Assembly: GCA_964556005.1 (NCBI GenBank)
Contig: CAZKUR010000013.1
Coordinates: forward strand, 1 to 64,000
DNA from: CAZKUR01 sp964556005
Lineage (GTDB): Bacteria; Bacteroidota; Ignavibacteria; Ignavibacteriales; Ignavibacteriaceae
Reading direction: 5' to 3'
Length of the DNA stretch: 64,000 nucleotides
Position 1 is the stretch's first letter, and each line of letters begins with the position of its first letter. Of the stretch, positions 9,386 to 17,120 are shown in pieces. The notes under the pieces are model-generated. The model was not told where the DNA came from, ran no database searches, and saw nothing but the letters and a program-made list of their open reading frames with translations. Both the position numbers and the translations under genes were made by a program.

Positions 9386-12300
9386 ATGAAATTAGCTGAT
9401 GTATCGATAAAACGGCCGGTGTTTACGACGATGATTGTGATTGCCCTGCTGGTACTGGGTTTATTCTCATTCTATAAACTTAATGTTGATCAATACCCTG
9501 ATGTCGATATACCTTATGTTGTTATTACAACTGTGCTGCCTGGCGCCGGGCCGTCGCAGATTGAAACGAACGTTACAAAAGTAATAGAAGATGCGGTGAA
9601 TCCGGTTGAAGGTGTGGATCATATTACATCTTATTCTCAGGAAGGTGTATCGATTGTAGTGATCCAGTTTAAACTTGAAATCGACGGAAAAACTGCTGCT
9701 CAGGATGTTAGAGAAAAAGTTGCAGCAGTTAGATCGCAGCTTCCCGACGATATTAAAGATCCTATAATTCAAAGATATGATCCTGCAAGCCAGCCGATAT
9801 TAACTATCACCGTTGCAGGCAATAGGTCAGAAAAAGAAATCACAACTATTACGAAAGATGAAATTAAACCACGGCTGGAAAATATTCCCGGCGTTGGTGC
9901 GGTTCAATTGATTGGCGGTGCTGAAAGGGAAATTCGTGTAGAAGCCGATGCAGAAAAATTAAGAGCTCACGGCCTGTCTATAGATGATATAATTCAAGCT
10001 GTAGCTGCTTCTAATGTTGAAGTTCCCGGAGGGAATTTAATTAGAGGCAACAGGCAGCTTACAGTTAGAACGATGGGAAAATTTACCAAGGTAAATGATT
10101 TTAATAATATTGTGGTGCAATCGCCGCGCGGAGAAATAGTTTATTTATCTGATGTTGCAAGTGTTTATGATTCAACAAAACTGAAGGAAAGCTTAACAAG
10201 ATTAAACGGTAAACCTGCGGTTGGATTAAGTATTATAAAACAATCCGGTTCCAACACTGTCGAAGTTGCAAACAGCGTAAAAAAAGTTATGGCTCAATTG
10301 CAGAAAGAATTGCCGCCGGATATACAGCTTACATTAGCACAGGACAACAGTAAATTTATTAAAACTTCAATAGACGATGTTCTCTTTGATTTAATTTACG
10401 GTGCAATCCTTGCTGTTATTGTAATCTTCTTCTTTCTTGCAAATGCACGGGCAACACTGATAAGTGCTTTAGCACTGCCTACTTCAATAATAGCCAGCTT
10501 TATCTTAATGTATGCGCTTGGTTTTACCCTTAATGTGATGTCTTTGCTGGCACTGTCACTTGCGGTCGGACTCTTGATTGACGACGCGATAGTGGTTATA
10601 GAAAATATATACAGGCACATGGATGAAGGGGAAACGCCGCTCGAAGCGGCAAAAGCTGCAAGCGATGAAATCGGTTTGGCTGTAATGGCTGTTACCTTAA
10701 CACTCGTTGCGGTTTTCGTTCCTGTTGCTTTTATGCCTGGAATAGTCGGAAGGTTTTTCTTCCAGTTCGGAATGACTGTTACAGTCGCCGTGCTGGTTTC
10801 ATTATTCATTGCGTTTACCTTAACTCCGATGCTTTCTTCGAAGTGGTTAAAACCTGTTAATGAAGCTTTATCAAAAAAGGGAAATATTTTCCGAAGATTT
10901 CTCTATTATTTTAACCACATGTTTGAAATTTTAAGCAAAAAATATAAAATCGCATTGGATTGGTCATTAAGGCATCGAATAATTATTGTCGTCGCATCGA
11001 TAGTCATCTTTGCTTTTAGTTTCGTCTTAATGGGTTTTCTGGGTTCAGAATTCTTCCCACAGCAGGATCAGGGACAGTTTCTTGTTACTATTGAAGCTTC
11101 TCCCGGAAGTTCACTCAAACAGACAAGCAGCATTGCAAACAAAATCGAGAAGGTTGTTGAACAGAAGAAAGGCGTTACTACAGTATTAACTACAATCGGT
11201 TCCGGCAACGACCCTGTAACAAAAGGAAATATTTTAGTCCAGCTTGTATCAAAAAGCGATAGGAATTACAGTATATTCGATTATATGGATGAACTGAGAA
11301 CAAAATTAAAAAACATTGCCGGTGCAAAAATAAGCCTCGCTGTGCCCGGCGGACCGGGAGGCGGAAATCAAAAGCCGGTATCTTTTAGTGTAAGAGGGCC
11401 GGACTTAAATGTACTCCAGCAAATTGCTGACAAGGTTCAGCATATTTTAAGAACTACGCCCGGAGCGGTAGATGTTGAGAACAGCCTGGAAAATTCAAAA
11501 CCGGAAGTTGAAATAAAAATTGAAAGAGATAAAGCTTCATCGCTCGGTCTTAATACTGCACAAATTGCCGCCACAATCCGTTCTATGGTTGACGGTTACG
11601 TTGCAACCAAATACCAGGAAGGAAACGATCAATATGATGTGAGAGTTCAGGTAAAAAAATCCGATAGAACAACTATACAAGACTTAGAAAATCTGACAAT
11701 CAAAAGTAATCATAAAACAAAAACCGGGCAGACAATCTTAATTCCGTTAAGTGATGTTGCATTTCTTAGCCAGGGAAGCGGACCTTCGCAAATAAACAGG
11801 TACGACAGGCAAAGAGAAATAAGTGTGCAGGCAAACTTATCGGGTAAATTTTTAGGTGAAGTATTATCAGCAGCTCAAGCAAAAATTAAGAAGCTTCAAT
11901 TACCTTCCGGTTATAGTGTTGAAGTTACCGGAAGCGGCCAGATGCAGGCTGAATCGTTCTTAAACATTTTTATTTCGTTATTTATGGCGATAATTTTCGT
12001 TTACATTGTGTTGGCTTCGCAGTTTGAAAGCTTTGTATATCCGTTCTCAATAATGCTTGCCCTCCCGATGTCCATCATCGGTGCAGTGCTTGCTTTGATT
12101 GTATTTCACAGTTCACTTTCAGTTATGTCCTTAATCGGGATAATAATGCTGATGGGACTTGTAACAAAGAACGGGATTTTGCTTGTCGATTATATCAATA
12201 TATCGCGTGAAAGAGGGCACAACAGGCACGATGCAATTTTAATTGCAGGCCCTACAAGACTGCGCCCGATTTTGATGACTTCGTTTGCAATAATATTCGG

Positions 12301-12511
12301 AATGCTTCCCGTTGCATTTTCATTGGGAGAGGGTTCCGAATTCAGGTCTCCGATGGGTCAGGCCGTAATTGGCGGAATGATTACTTCAACATTATTGACA
12401 TTATTTGTAGTACCTATAGTCTACACTATTTTAGAAGATTTTGTAAAGTTTATTGCAAGAATATTTGGTTTTCTTGGGAAAAAATCTAAAACTAAACCGA
12501 GTGAGGCATAA
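9386..12511 (+). CDS. RND efflux transporter, AcrB/HAE1 type
   Basis: This is the proton-driven inner-membrane pump of the tripartite system. Its 1041 residues match the AcrB family, with two sets of six transmembrane helices and two large periplasmic loops. The proton-relay residues are present: the Asp pair D399-D400 in 'GLLIDDAIVVIENI' and Lys K928 in 'GLVTKNGILLVDYI'. The N-terminus 'SIKRPVFTTMIVIALLVLG' is typical. The intact relay argues for an active pump of hydrophobic or amphiphilic compounds rather than a metal exporter, which would belong to the CusA branch. The gene follows the adaptor by 25 bases. Confidence 0.95.
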   Translation: MKLADVSIKRPVFTTMIVIALLVLGLFSFYKLNVDQYPDVDIPYVVITTVLPGAGPSQIETNVTKVIEDAVNPVEGVDHITSYSQEGVSIVVIQFKLEIDGKTAAQDVREKVAAVRSQLPDDIKDPIIQRYDPASQPILTITVAGNRSEKEITTITKDEIKPRLENIPGVGAVQLIGGAEREIRVEADAEKLRAHGLSIDDIIQAVAASNVEVPGGNLIRGNRQLTVRTMGKFTKVNDFNNIVVQSPRGEIVYLSDVASVYDSTKLKESLTRLNGKPAVGLSIIKQSGSNTVEVANSVKKVMAQLQKELPPDIQLTLAQDNSKFIKTSIDDVLFDLIYGAILAVIVIFFFLANARATLISALALPTSIIASFILMYALGFTLNVMSLLALSLAVGLLIDDAIVVIENIYRHMDEGETPLEAAKAASDEIGLAVMAVTLTLVAVFVPVAFMPGIVGRFFFQFGMTVTVAVLVSLFIAFTLTPMLSSKWLKPVNEALSKKGNIFRRFLYYFNHMFEILSKKYKIALDWSLRHRIIIVVASIVIFAFSFVLMGFLGSEFFPQQDQGQFLVTIEASPGSSLKQTSSIANKIEKVVEQKKGVTTVLTTIGSGNDPVTKGNILVQLVSKSDRNYSIFDYMDELRTKLKNIAGAKISLAVPGGPGGGNQKPVSFSVRGPDLNVLQQIADKVQHILRTTPGAVDVENSLENSKPEVEIKIERDKASSLGLNTAQIAATIRSMVDGYVATKYQEGNDQYDVRVQVKKSDRTTIQDLENLTIKSNHKTKTGQTILIPLSDVAFLSQGSGPSQINRYDRQREISVQANLSGKFLGEVLSAAQAKIKKLQLPSGYSVEVTGSGQMQAESFLNIFISLFMAIIFVYIVLASQFESFVYPFSIMLALPMSIIGAVLALIVFHSSLSVMSLIGIIMLMGLVTKNGILLVDYINISRERGHNRHDAILIAGPTRLRPILMTSFAIIFGMLPVAFSLGEGSEFRSPMGQAVIGGMITSTLLTLFVVPIVYTILEDFVKFIARIFGFLGKKSKTKPSEA

Positions 12512-12513
12512 AT

Positions 12514-12816
12514 ATGAAATTAGCTTTTTTATTCTATCATGATGTATTAGATGACCGTGTCGTGAAATTTCTTGAAGAACTCAAAATCGATACATACAGT
12601 GAAATAGAAAAAGTCAGAGGGAAATTTCATGATACCGAACCTCACTTAGGCACCAGGACATTTCCCGGTTATTATATGGTTAAGATACTGCCATTTACAG
12701 ATGAAGAAGTATTGAATAAGCTGATTGAAAAGGTTAAAGACTTTAATGAAAAAATTGCATTAAAGAAGGAAGATGAAATGCATTTATTTTTAATGCCCCT
12801 GGAGAAAATAATTTAG
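12514..12816 (+). CDS. Small RND-pump-associated protein (PG0541-like, ferredoxin-like fold predicted)
   Basis: This 100-residue cytoplasmic protein starts 2 bases after the RND stop codon and must be cotranslated with the pump. It has alternating strands and helices ('MKLAFLFYHDVLDDRVVKFL', then 'YYMVKILPFTDEEVLNKLIE') that suggest a beta-alpha-beta, ferredoxin- or PII-like fold. It resembles the small transporter-associated family that I recall under the name PG0541, found behind RND genes in Bacteroidota. No catalytic motif is evident. A regulatory or sensory role on the pump is an inference from position and predicted fold. The family name is from memory. Confidence 0.6.
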   Translation: MKLAFLFYHDVLDDRVVKFLEELKIDTYSEIEKVRGKFHDTEPHLGTRTFPGYYMVKILPFTDEEVLNKLIEKVKDFNEKIALKKEDEMHLFLMPLEKII

Positions 12817-13265
12817 AGGATAACCCTCGATTTTAGATTAAGGATTAACGATTTTTGAATTGATATGTTAAGTTAACTAATCATAAATCGTTAATCCATC
12901 TTTTTTAATTAGGCGATTGTAATATTATTTACTCTTCCGAATTCTAACATTTAGCATTTTAACCAATTCAGAACGAAGAACAATTGAATGACGAATTCAG
13001 AATCCACAAATCTGTTCTATAATCGATATGACAATACGCTTTCAGTTTTTAGTTATTATACTTCCCTATACAGCTGTGACTTTTAGGCCACCATTTAATA
13101 TTATCATTTTATAAATACAGCCGAACTGGAGCTGCCACAGTCGCACCGTAGCAGTTCATTTTAACACTTTTATCCATCAATTCTTTGAGAACTTTTCTTA
13201 TCTTTAAATTCAGTTTATTAAAATTTTAATCAATCCAAATGTTAACCAATAATGAGGAATCTATA
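12817..13265. other. Intergenic region with terminator and gene-relic candidate
   Basis: This gap of about 450 bases lies between the pump operon and the SDR gene. It contains the terminator-like inverted repeat described separately. On the minus strand a 38-residue open frame at 13109-13225 encodes 'MNCYGATVAAPVRLYL' near its end, with no start signal and no family I can name. The rest looks featureless. The SDR gene has its own AGGAA-type ribosome-binding site at the right-hand edge. Confidence 0.5.
12842..12906 (+). terminator. Terminator-like inverted repeat after the pump operon
   Basis: GGATTAACGATTT (12842-12854) and AAATCGTTAATCC (12885-12897) are perfect 13-base arms, followed within 4 bases by six T. 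The 30-base loop is longer than usual and the stem is AT-rich, so it could be a weak terminator or a short dispersed repeat. Confidence 0.5.
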
Positions 13266-14042
13266 ATGAATTCACTAAAAAATAAAATTGTATTAATTAC
13301 AGGAGCTTCTTCGGGAATAGGACAGGCGTGTGCTTTCGAATTTGCAAAGGAAGGAGCTAAATTAATTCTTTGTGCAAGACGAATAGACCGGCTTGATTCG
13401 ACAGCAAAAAAAATTGAAAAAGAATTCGGAACCAAAGTAAAAACTATCGGGCTGGATATCAGAAATTATGAAAATGTGAAAACTGTTATTTCGGACTTAC
13501 CGGATGAATGGAAGCAAATCGATATTCTATTAAATAATGCCGGGCTTGCCAGAGGATTCGATAAGTTGCATGAAGGGAATATCAATCATTGGAATGAAAT
13601 GATAGATACTAACGTTAAGGGACTTTTATACATAACCAAAGAAATACTTCCGTCAATGATTGAAAGAAAAAGCGGGCATATTATAAATATAGGTTCGACT
13701 GCAGGACACGAAGTTTATCAAAAAGGAAATGTTTACTGTGCATCGAAGTTCGCAGTTAATGCGCTTGCTCAATCAATAAGGCTTGATGTTCTCGACAGTA
13801 ACATAAAAGTAAGCTCAGTCGATCCGGGAATGGTTTACACTGAATTCAGCATGGTAAGATTTTCAGGCGATGATGAAAAAGCTGAAAATGTTTATAAGGG
13901 CATAAAACCACTTACTGCTGAAGATGTCGCAGGTGCAGTTCTATTTTGTGCAACCCGTCCGGCAAATGTAAATATAAATGAAATTATATTAACCCCGCTC
14001 GCACAAGCTTCATCAACTCAGGTTAACAGGGAAAAAGTTTAA
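13266..14042 (+). CDS. SDR-family NAD(P)-dependent oxidoreductase, YdfG-like
   Basis: This short-chain dehydrogenase has the nucleotide-binding motif 'TGASSGIG' near residue 15, 'NNAG' after strand 4 and the catalytic triad as Ser in 'NIGSTAG' and 'YCASK' (Tyr and Lys). Its 258 residues and the 'DPGMVYTEF' segment match the YdfG-type group that oxidises 3-hydroxy acids such as serine or 3-hydroxypropionate, but substrate assignment in this family is weak. ATG 13266 is preceded by TGAGGA at a good distance, so I prefer it to the upstream ATG at 13239. Its own terminator seems to be the weak AT-rich hairpin before 14077, which it shares with the convergent gene. Confidence 0.88.
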   Translation: MNSLKNKIVLITGASSGIGQACAFEFAKEGAKLILCARRIDRLDSTAKKIEKEFGTKVKTIGLDIRNYENVKTVISDLPDEWKQIDILLNNAGLARGFDKLHEGNINHWNEMIDTNVKGLLYITKEILPSMIERKSGHIINIGSTAGHEVYQKGNVYCASKFAVNALAQSIRLDVLDSNIKVSSVDPGMVYTEFSMVRFSGDDEKAENVYKGIKPLTAEDVAGAVLFCATRPANVNINEIILTPLAQASSTQVNREKV

Positions 14043-14076
14043 TATAACTAAAATTATTTGTTTACAAATTATTTTT

Positions 14077-14691
14077 TTAAGCCACGAACAAACTGACGTC
14101 GCCTGCACCTTCGCGAACTATTTCGGGTTCTTCACGGCTTAAGTCTATTACACTTGAAGTTTGAATTCCCAGGTTACCTATAGCCAGCATCAAATCTACC
14201 TGGTTGTTGAAAATAGTTTTTATCTCAAGGTGATCTATTACAATTTCACCTCTTCTGTTCGTAACGCTTGTACTTATTATAGGATTACCCAATTCACGGA
14301 CAAGCGTTAGTGCAATTTCATTGCCGGGAACTCTTATCCCGACTGTTTTTCTTTTAGACCATAATTTTTTTGGTACATCATGCGCAGCCGGCAAAATAAA
14401 AGTATACGGCCCGGGTAAAAGCCTCTTCATATGTTTATAAGCAAAATCTGAAACCTTGGCATACTTGGAAATATCTTTTAAATCCGAACAAACAAAACTT
14501 AACAGCTTGTTTTTAGTGTCCCCCTTTATTGAAAAAATTCTCTCAAGAGCATCTTTATTAAAAATATCACAGCCCAGTCCATAAACCGTATCGGTCGGAT
14601 AAATTATTACTCCGCCCTCTTTAAGAATATTTACTGCCTTATTGATATATCTTAAATGAGGGTTTTGGATATTCATTTCATAATATTCCAT
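14077..14691 (-). CDS. L-threonylcarbamoyladenylate synthase (Sua5/YciO/YrdC family)
   Basis: The protein makes threonylcarbamoyl-AMP from threonine, bicarbonate and ATP, the first step of t6A37 tRNA modification. The YrdC core is evident: 'GGVIIYPTDTVYGLGCD' near residue 25, 'RIFSIKGDTKNKLLS' where the family has KxR and Pro-Leu, and 'VGIRVPGN' followed by 'ISTSVTNRRGE'. The 'SIKGDTKNKLL' form is nearer to the YciO branch, so the enzyme may be a YciO paralogue whose substrate differs. Its 204 residues lack the extra C-terminal Sua5 domain. ATG 14691 has AAAGGA seven bases upstream. Confidence 0.8.
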   Translation of the reverse strand: MEYYEMNIQNPHLRYINKAVNILKEGGVIIYPTDTVYGLGCDIFNKDALERIFSIKGDTKNKLLSFVCSDLKDISKYAKVSDFAYKHMKRLLPGPYTFILPAAHDVPKKLWSKRKTVGIRVPGNEIALTLVRELGNPIISTSVTNRRGEIVIDHLEIKTIFNNQVDLMLAIGNLGIQTSSVIDLSREEPEIVREGAGDVSLFVA

Positions 14692-15047
14692 GTGAAATCC
14701 TTTCGGTAAGATATTTTTTATTTAGAAGATAATGAGTTCATCTTAAGAAAGATTAACGATACTTTAAAAATAAAAAGTAAAATCACTTTGTCAACTGATA
14801 TTATTAGATTGTTGACGGAAATAATAAATAAATTATTTTTTGAATTATAATCTCAGGATAAATATCAATTATATTTTACGTTTTATGCAGATTGTATTAA
14901 AAAAAGGGAAAATTTAAGCTTTTTGGCGGATTAAGAATCAGAAAAGTTTTTCGAATTAATTTTTCCGGATTCAAAACTTTTAGTCGATTTTTATTATATT
15001 TGTAGTTCATATTTAAAAACAGGAAAAAGATCTTTAGGAGAATATAA
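14692..15047. promoter_or_regulatory. Divergent intergenic region with Bacteroidota-type promoter for rpmB
   Basis: This 356-base, very AT-rich gap separates the Sua5-like gene from rpmB. At 14995-15002 TATATTTG matches the TAnnTTTG -7 element of Bacteroidota primary-sigma promoters, placing a start near 15009 and leaving a 40-base leader. AGGAG at 15036-15040 is the rpmB ribosome-binding site. The remainder shows no gene; a minus-strand open frame at 14897-15100 crosses the promoter and rpmB start and is spurious. Confidence 0.55.
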
Positions 15048-15287
15048 ATGTCAAGAAGATGTGAAGTTACCGGAGTAGGGCCTTTATACGGCAGCAGCAT
15101 TTCTCATGCGCATAATAAAACGAAAAGAAGATTCTTACCTAATCTCCAGAAAAAAAGAATCTGGGTGCAAGAGCTCAACAGGTTTGTAACGGTAAAATTA
15201 TCTGCACGTGCTTTAAAAACAATTTCTAAAAACGGAACGGGTGAATTAGCTAAGCTTGTTAGAGAAAAAAAAATCAAGGTAAGGTAA
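15048..15287 (+). CDS. rpmB: 50S ribosomal protein L28
   Basis: This 79-residue basic protein has the L28 hallmark start 'MSRRCEVTGVGPLYG', the 'SHAHNKTKRRFLPNLQKKRI' region and the end 'RALKTISKNGTGELAKLV'. L28 is a component of the large ribosomal subunit. It lacks the four-Cys zinc ribbon of some L28 proteins, having a single Cys at position 5. The gene stands alone on the plus strand, with its own promoter (14995-15002) and a terminator shared with the convergent rplI operon. Confidence 0.97.
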   Translation: MSRRCEVTGVGPLYGSSISHAHNKTKRRFLPNLQKKRIWVQELNRFVTVKLSARALKTISKNGTGELAKLVREKKIKVR

Positions 15288-15310
15288 AACCTACAAGGCG
15301 TTTAATATAA

Positions 15311-15342
15311 AAAAAAGGAAAGCGATGAAGCTTTCCTTTTTT
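15311..15342. terminator. Bidirectional intrinsic terminator between rpmB and rplI
   Basis: AAAAAAGGAAAGC (15311-15323) pairs perfectly with GCTTTCCTTTTTT (15330-15342) around a 6-base loop. There is a T run on each strand, so the hairpin can end rpmB transcription on the plus strand and the rpsF-rplI operon on the minus strand. Confidence 0.9.
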
Positions 15343-15362
15343 ATTATTAAAAAATATTACGG

Positions 15363-15806
15363 TTACTCTCTTACAACCCACACTTTAATTTTAGCATCAA
15401 CGTTCGGATGAAGCTTAACTTTTATCCCGTAAATACCCAGCGCTTTAATCGGCTCTTCGATTTCTATTTTTCTACGGTCTATTTCATAATTCTTTTCTTT
15501 AAGAGCATCGGCAATCATCTGGTTTGTTACCGAACCGAATATTTTGTCTTCTTCACCAACTTGAACGGGTATCGTTACCGAAACTTTCTCTAATTCGGCA
15601 GCAAGTGCTTCAGCCGAAGCAAGTTCCTGCTCTATTTTTTTCCGGGCAATTTTCTTTTCCTCTTCGAGTGCATTCATGTTGCCTTTAAGGGCGGCATAAG
15701 CAACTCCCCTTGGAATCAAGAAGTTTCGTGCATATCCATCCTTAACATCAACAACATTCCCTATTTGCCCGAGTGATTCGAAATTTTGTCTTAAAATTAC
15801 TTTCAT
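15363..15806 (-). CDS. rplI: 50S ribosomal protein L9
   Basis: L9 binds 23S rRNA through its N-terminal domain and projects its C-terminal domain from the ribosome. The N-terminal RNA-binding signature 'GQIGNVVDVKDGYARNFLIP' and the following 'GVAYAA' are clear. A long connecting helix (about residues 45-75) leads to the C-terminal domain ending 'IKVWVVRE'. The length of 147 residues is normal. It is the last gene of the rpsF-ssb-rpsR-rplI group and is followed by the terminator at 15311-15342. Confidence 0.97.
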   Translation of the reverse strand: MKVILRQNFESLGQIGNVVDVKDGYARNFLIPRGVAYAALKGNMNALEEEKKIARKKIEQELASAEALAAELEKVSVTIPVQVGEEDKIFGSVTNQMIADALKEKNYEIDRRKIEIEEPIKALGIYGIKVKLHPNVDAKIKVWVVRE

Positions 15807-15824
15807 CTTTTCTCCAAATTATTG

Positions 15825-16058
15825 TTATCTAAAGGTATCTGCAACAAACGGTAGAAGCGCCATATGCCTAGCTCTTTTTATCGCTATTGCCAATTGCCTT
15901 TGATATTTTGCGCTTGTCCCGGTAATTCTTTTAGGAATAATTTTACCTTGTTCGGTTACATATTTTTGAAGGACTTTTGTATCCTTGTAGTCAATATATT
16001 TAATATTGTTTTTTGTGAACCTGCAAAATTTCTTAGCTTTTAATTCTTTTTTAATCAT
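15825..16058 (-). CDS. rpsR: 30S ribosomal protein S18
   Basis: S18 binds S6 on the platform of the small subunit. The 77-residue protein contains the S18 pattern 'IKYIDYKDTKVLQKYVTEQG', followed by 'KIIPKRITGTSAKYQRQLA' and 'IKRARHMALLPF'. I chose ATG 16058 (MIKKELK) over the TTG at 16067. It lies 13 bases after ssb and 18 before rplI, the conserved order in most bacteria. Confidence 0.97.
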   Translation of the reverse strand: MIKKELKAKKFCRFTKNNIKYIDYKDTKVLQKYVTEQGKIIPKRITGTSAKYQRQLAIAIKRARHMALLPFVADTFR

Positions 16059-16071
16059 ATTTACCAACCTT

Positions 16072-16566
16072 TTATTTTATTAAATCAGATTCTTCACTGG
16101 ATAAAAATTTATCGAACGAATCTTCGGTATAATCAGAATTCTCTTCTTCGGCAACAACATCAATTTCATTTCCAGTTTCATCATCATCAGTATTTGAAGA
16201 ACCGTTTTCGTTCATTCTTAACCGCTTGTTTAGGAATTGAATTCTCCTTGCTTTAATCTCAACAATGCTTCTGTTATGCCCATCATCGGTTTTCCAGCTT
16301 CTGCTTTGCAATTCTCCATCAACAAGTACCGCGGAACCTTTCTTTAACCTGTCGTGGCAGCTTTCGGCAAGCTTATTCCATGCTACCACACCGACATAGC
16401 AAACGTCCTCCTGCCATTGATTCGAACTGTCTTTATATTTTCTATTTGAAGCAATAGAAAAATTGACAACAGGAGTTTGATTTGTTGTTTGTCTATATAC
16501 CGGGTCTTTTGTGAGGTTTCCGGCAACGATAACATAGTTAATTTCGGGCATTTTCAAATCGGCCAT
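16072..16566 (-). CDS. ssb: Single-stranded DNA-binding protein with atypical C-terminal tip
   Basis: SSB coats single-stranded DNA during replication and repair. The OB fold occupies about residues 6-105 ('YVIVAGNLTKDPVYRQTTNQ', 'GSAVLVDGELQSRSW'). It is followed by an acidic, Asn/Asp/Glu-rich linker. ATG 16566 (MADLKMPEI) has GGAGG eight bases upstream, so it is preferred to 16581. The protein ends 'SSEESDLIK' and lacks the usual terminal D-D-x-x-F tip that recruits repair and replication partners. The gene is in the standard rpsF-ssb-rpsR position, so it is expected to be the main SSB. Confidence 0.95.
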   Translation of the reverse strand: MADLKMPEINYVIVAGNLTKDPVYRQTTNQTPVVNFSIASNRKYKDSSNQWQEDVCYVGVVAWNKLAESCHDRLKKGSAVLVDGELQSRSWKTDDGHNRSIVEIKARRIQFLNKRLRMNENGSSNTDDDETGNEIDVVAEEENSDYTEDSFDKFLSSEESDLIK

Positions 16567-16599
16567 TTTATGATCCTCCACTGTATCTTAATTTGTTAA

Positions 16600-17037
16600 T
16601 TATTTCGCAGACTCTTTTGATTCTTCTTCTCCTTCGCTTTGGCTTTCCTCTTCCGGTTCTGGTGAAGATGAATTTTCTTCTTTTGTAGTTTCTTCAAGCT
16701 CACTTGAAGATCGTTTTTTATTTAATTCAAGCTGCTCTAATGCATCATTGTCAAGATGAATAGTTAAAAATCTTAAGATATTTTCATCCAGAGAAAAAAA
16801 TCTTTCTAATTTGGAAACTATTGTTGGAGGAGCACTAAAACGGAAAAAGATATAGTAACCGATCTTGCTTTTTTTAACCAAATAAGCTAATCTTTTTCGG
16901 CCCCAATTTTCTATTTCCCTTATTTCCCCTCCGTTATTTGCAATATTTTCTTTAATTCGTGAGATAATGGATTCTATCTGTTCATCATCTAATGCTGCAT
17001 TTATTAGGACAGCACTCTCATACACTTTAGTATTCAT
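16600..17037 (-). CDS. rpsF: 30S ribosomal protein S6 with acidic tail
   Basis: S6 pairs with S18 on the small-subunit platform. The ferredoxin-like S6 domain spans about residues 1-98 ('YESAVLINAALDDEQIESII', 'GRKRLAYLVKKSKIGYYIFF'). A C-terminal tail of about 45 residues is dominated by Glu and Ser. Such tails occur in S6, and E. coli S6 receives Glu residues after translation; here the run is gene-encoded. ATG 17037 follows GGGAGG at a good distance, so the longer frame starting at 17073 is rejected. Confidence 0.96.
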   Translation of the reverse strand: MNTKVYESAVLINAALDDEQIESIISRIKENIANNGGEIREIENWGRKRLAYLVKKSKIGYYIFFRFSAPPTIVSKLERFFSLDENILRFLTIHLDNDALEQLELNKKRSSSELEETTKEENSSSPEPEEESQSEGEEESKESAK

Positions 17038-17120
17038 TCGGATTTTTACCTCCCTATGGTCATTGGCCCTCAAGTATTTTTGAGAGCAGGGTTATTAATT
17101 TATTTTTATTATTACTTAAT

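Noticed and set aside
13109..13225. Minus-strand open frame containing 'YGATVAAPV', faintly like the end of penicillin-binding transpeptidases
   Set aside because: Only 38 codons, no start or ribosome-binding site, and the flanking residues do not match the transpeptidase family; chance is likely.
14897..15100. Minus-strand open frame of 67 residues upstream of and over the rpmB start
   Set aside because: It overlaps the rpmB promoter and coding start and is low-complexity; a shadow of AT-rich DNA.
16600..16735. Acidic Glu/Ser tail of S6 as evidence of a frameshift
   Set aside because: Long acidic tails are known in S6 proteins and the reading frame is continuous with normal codon use.
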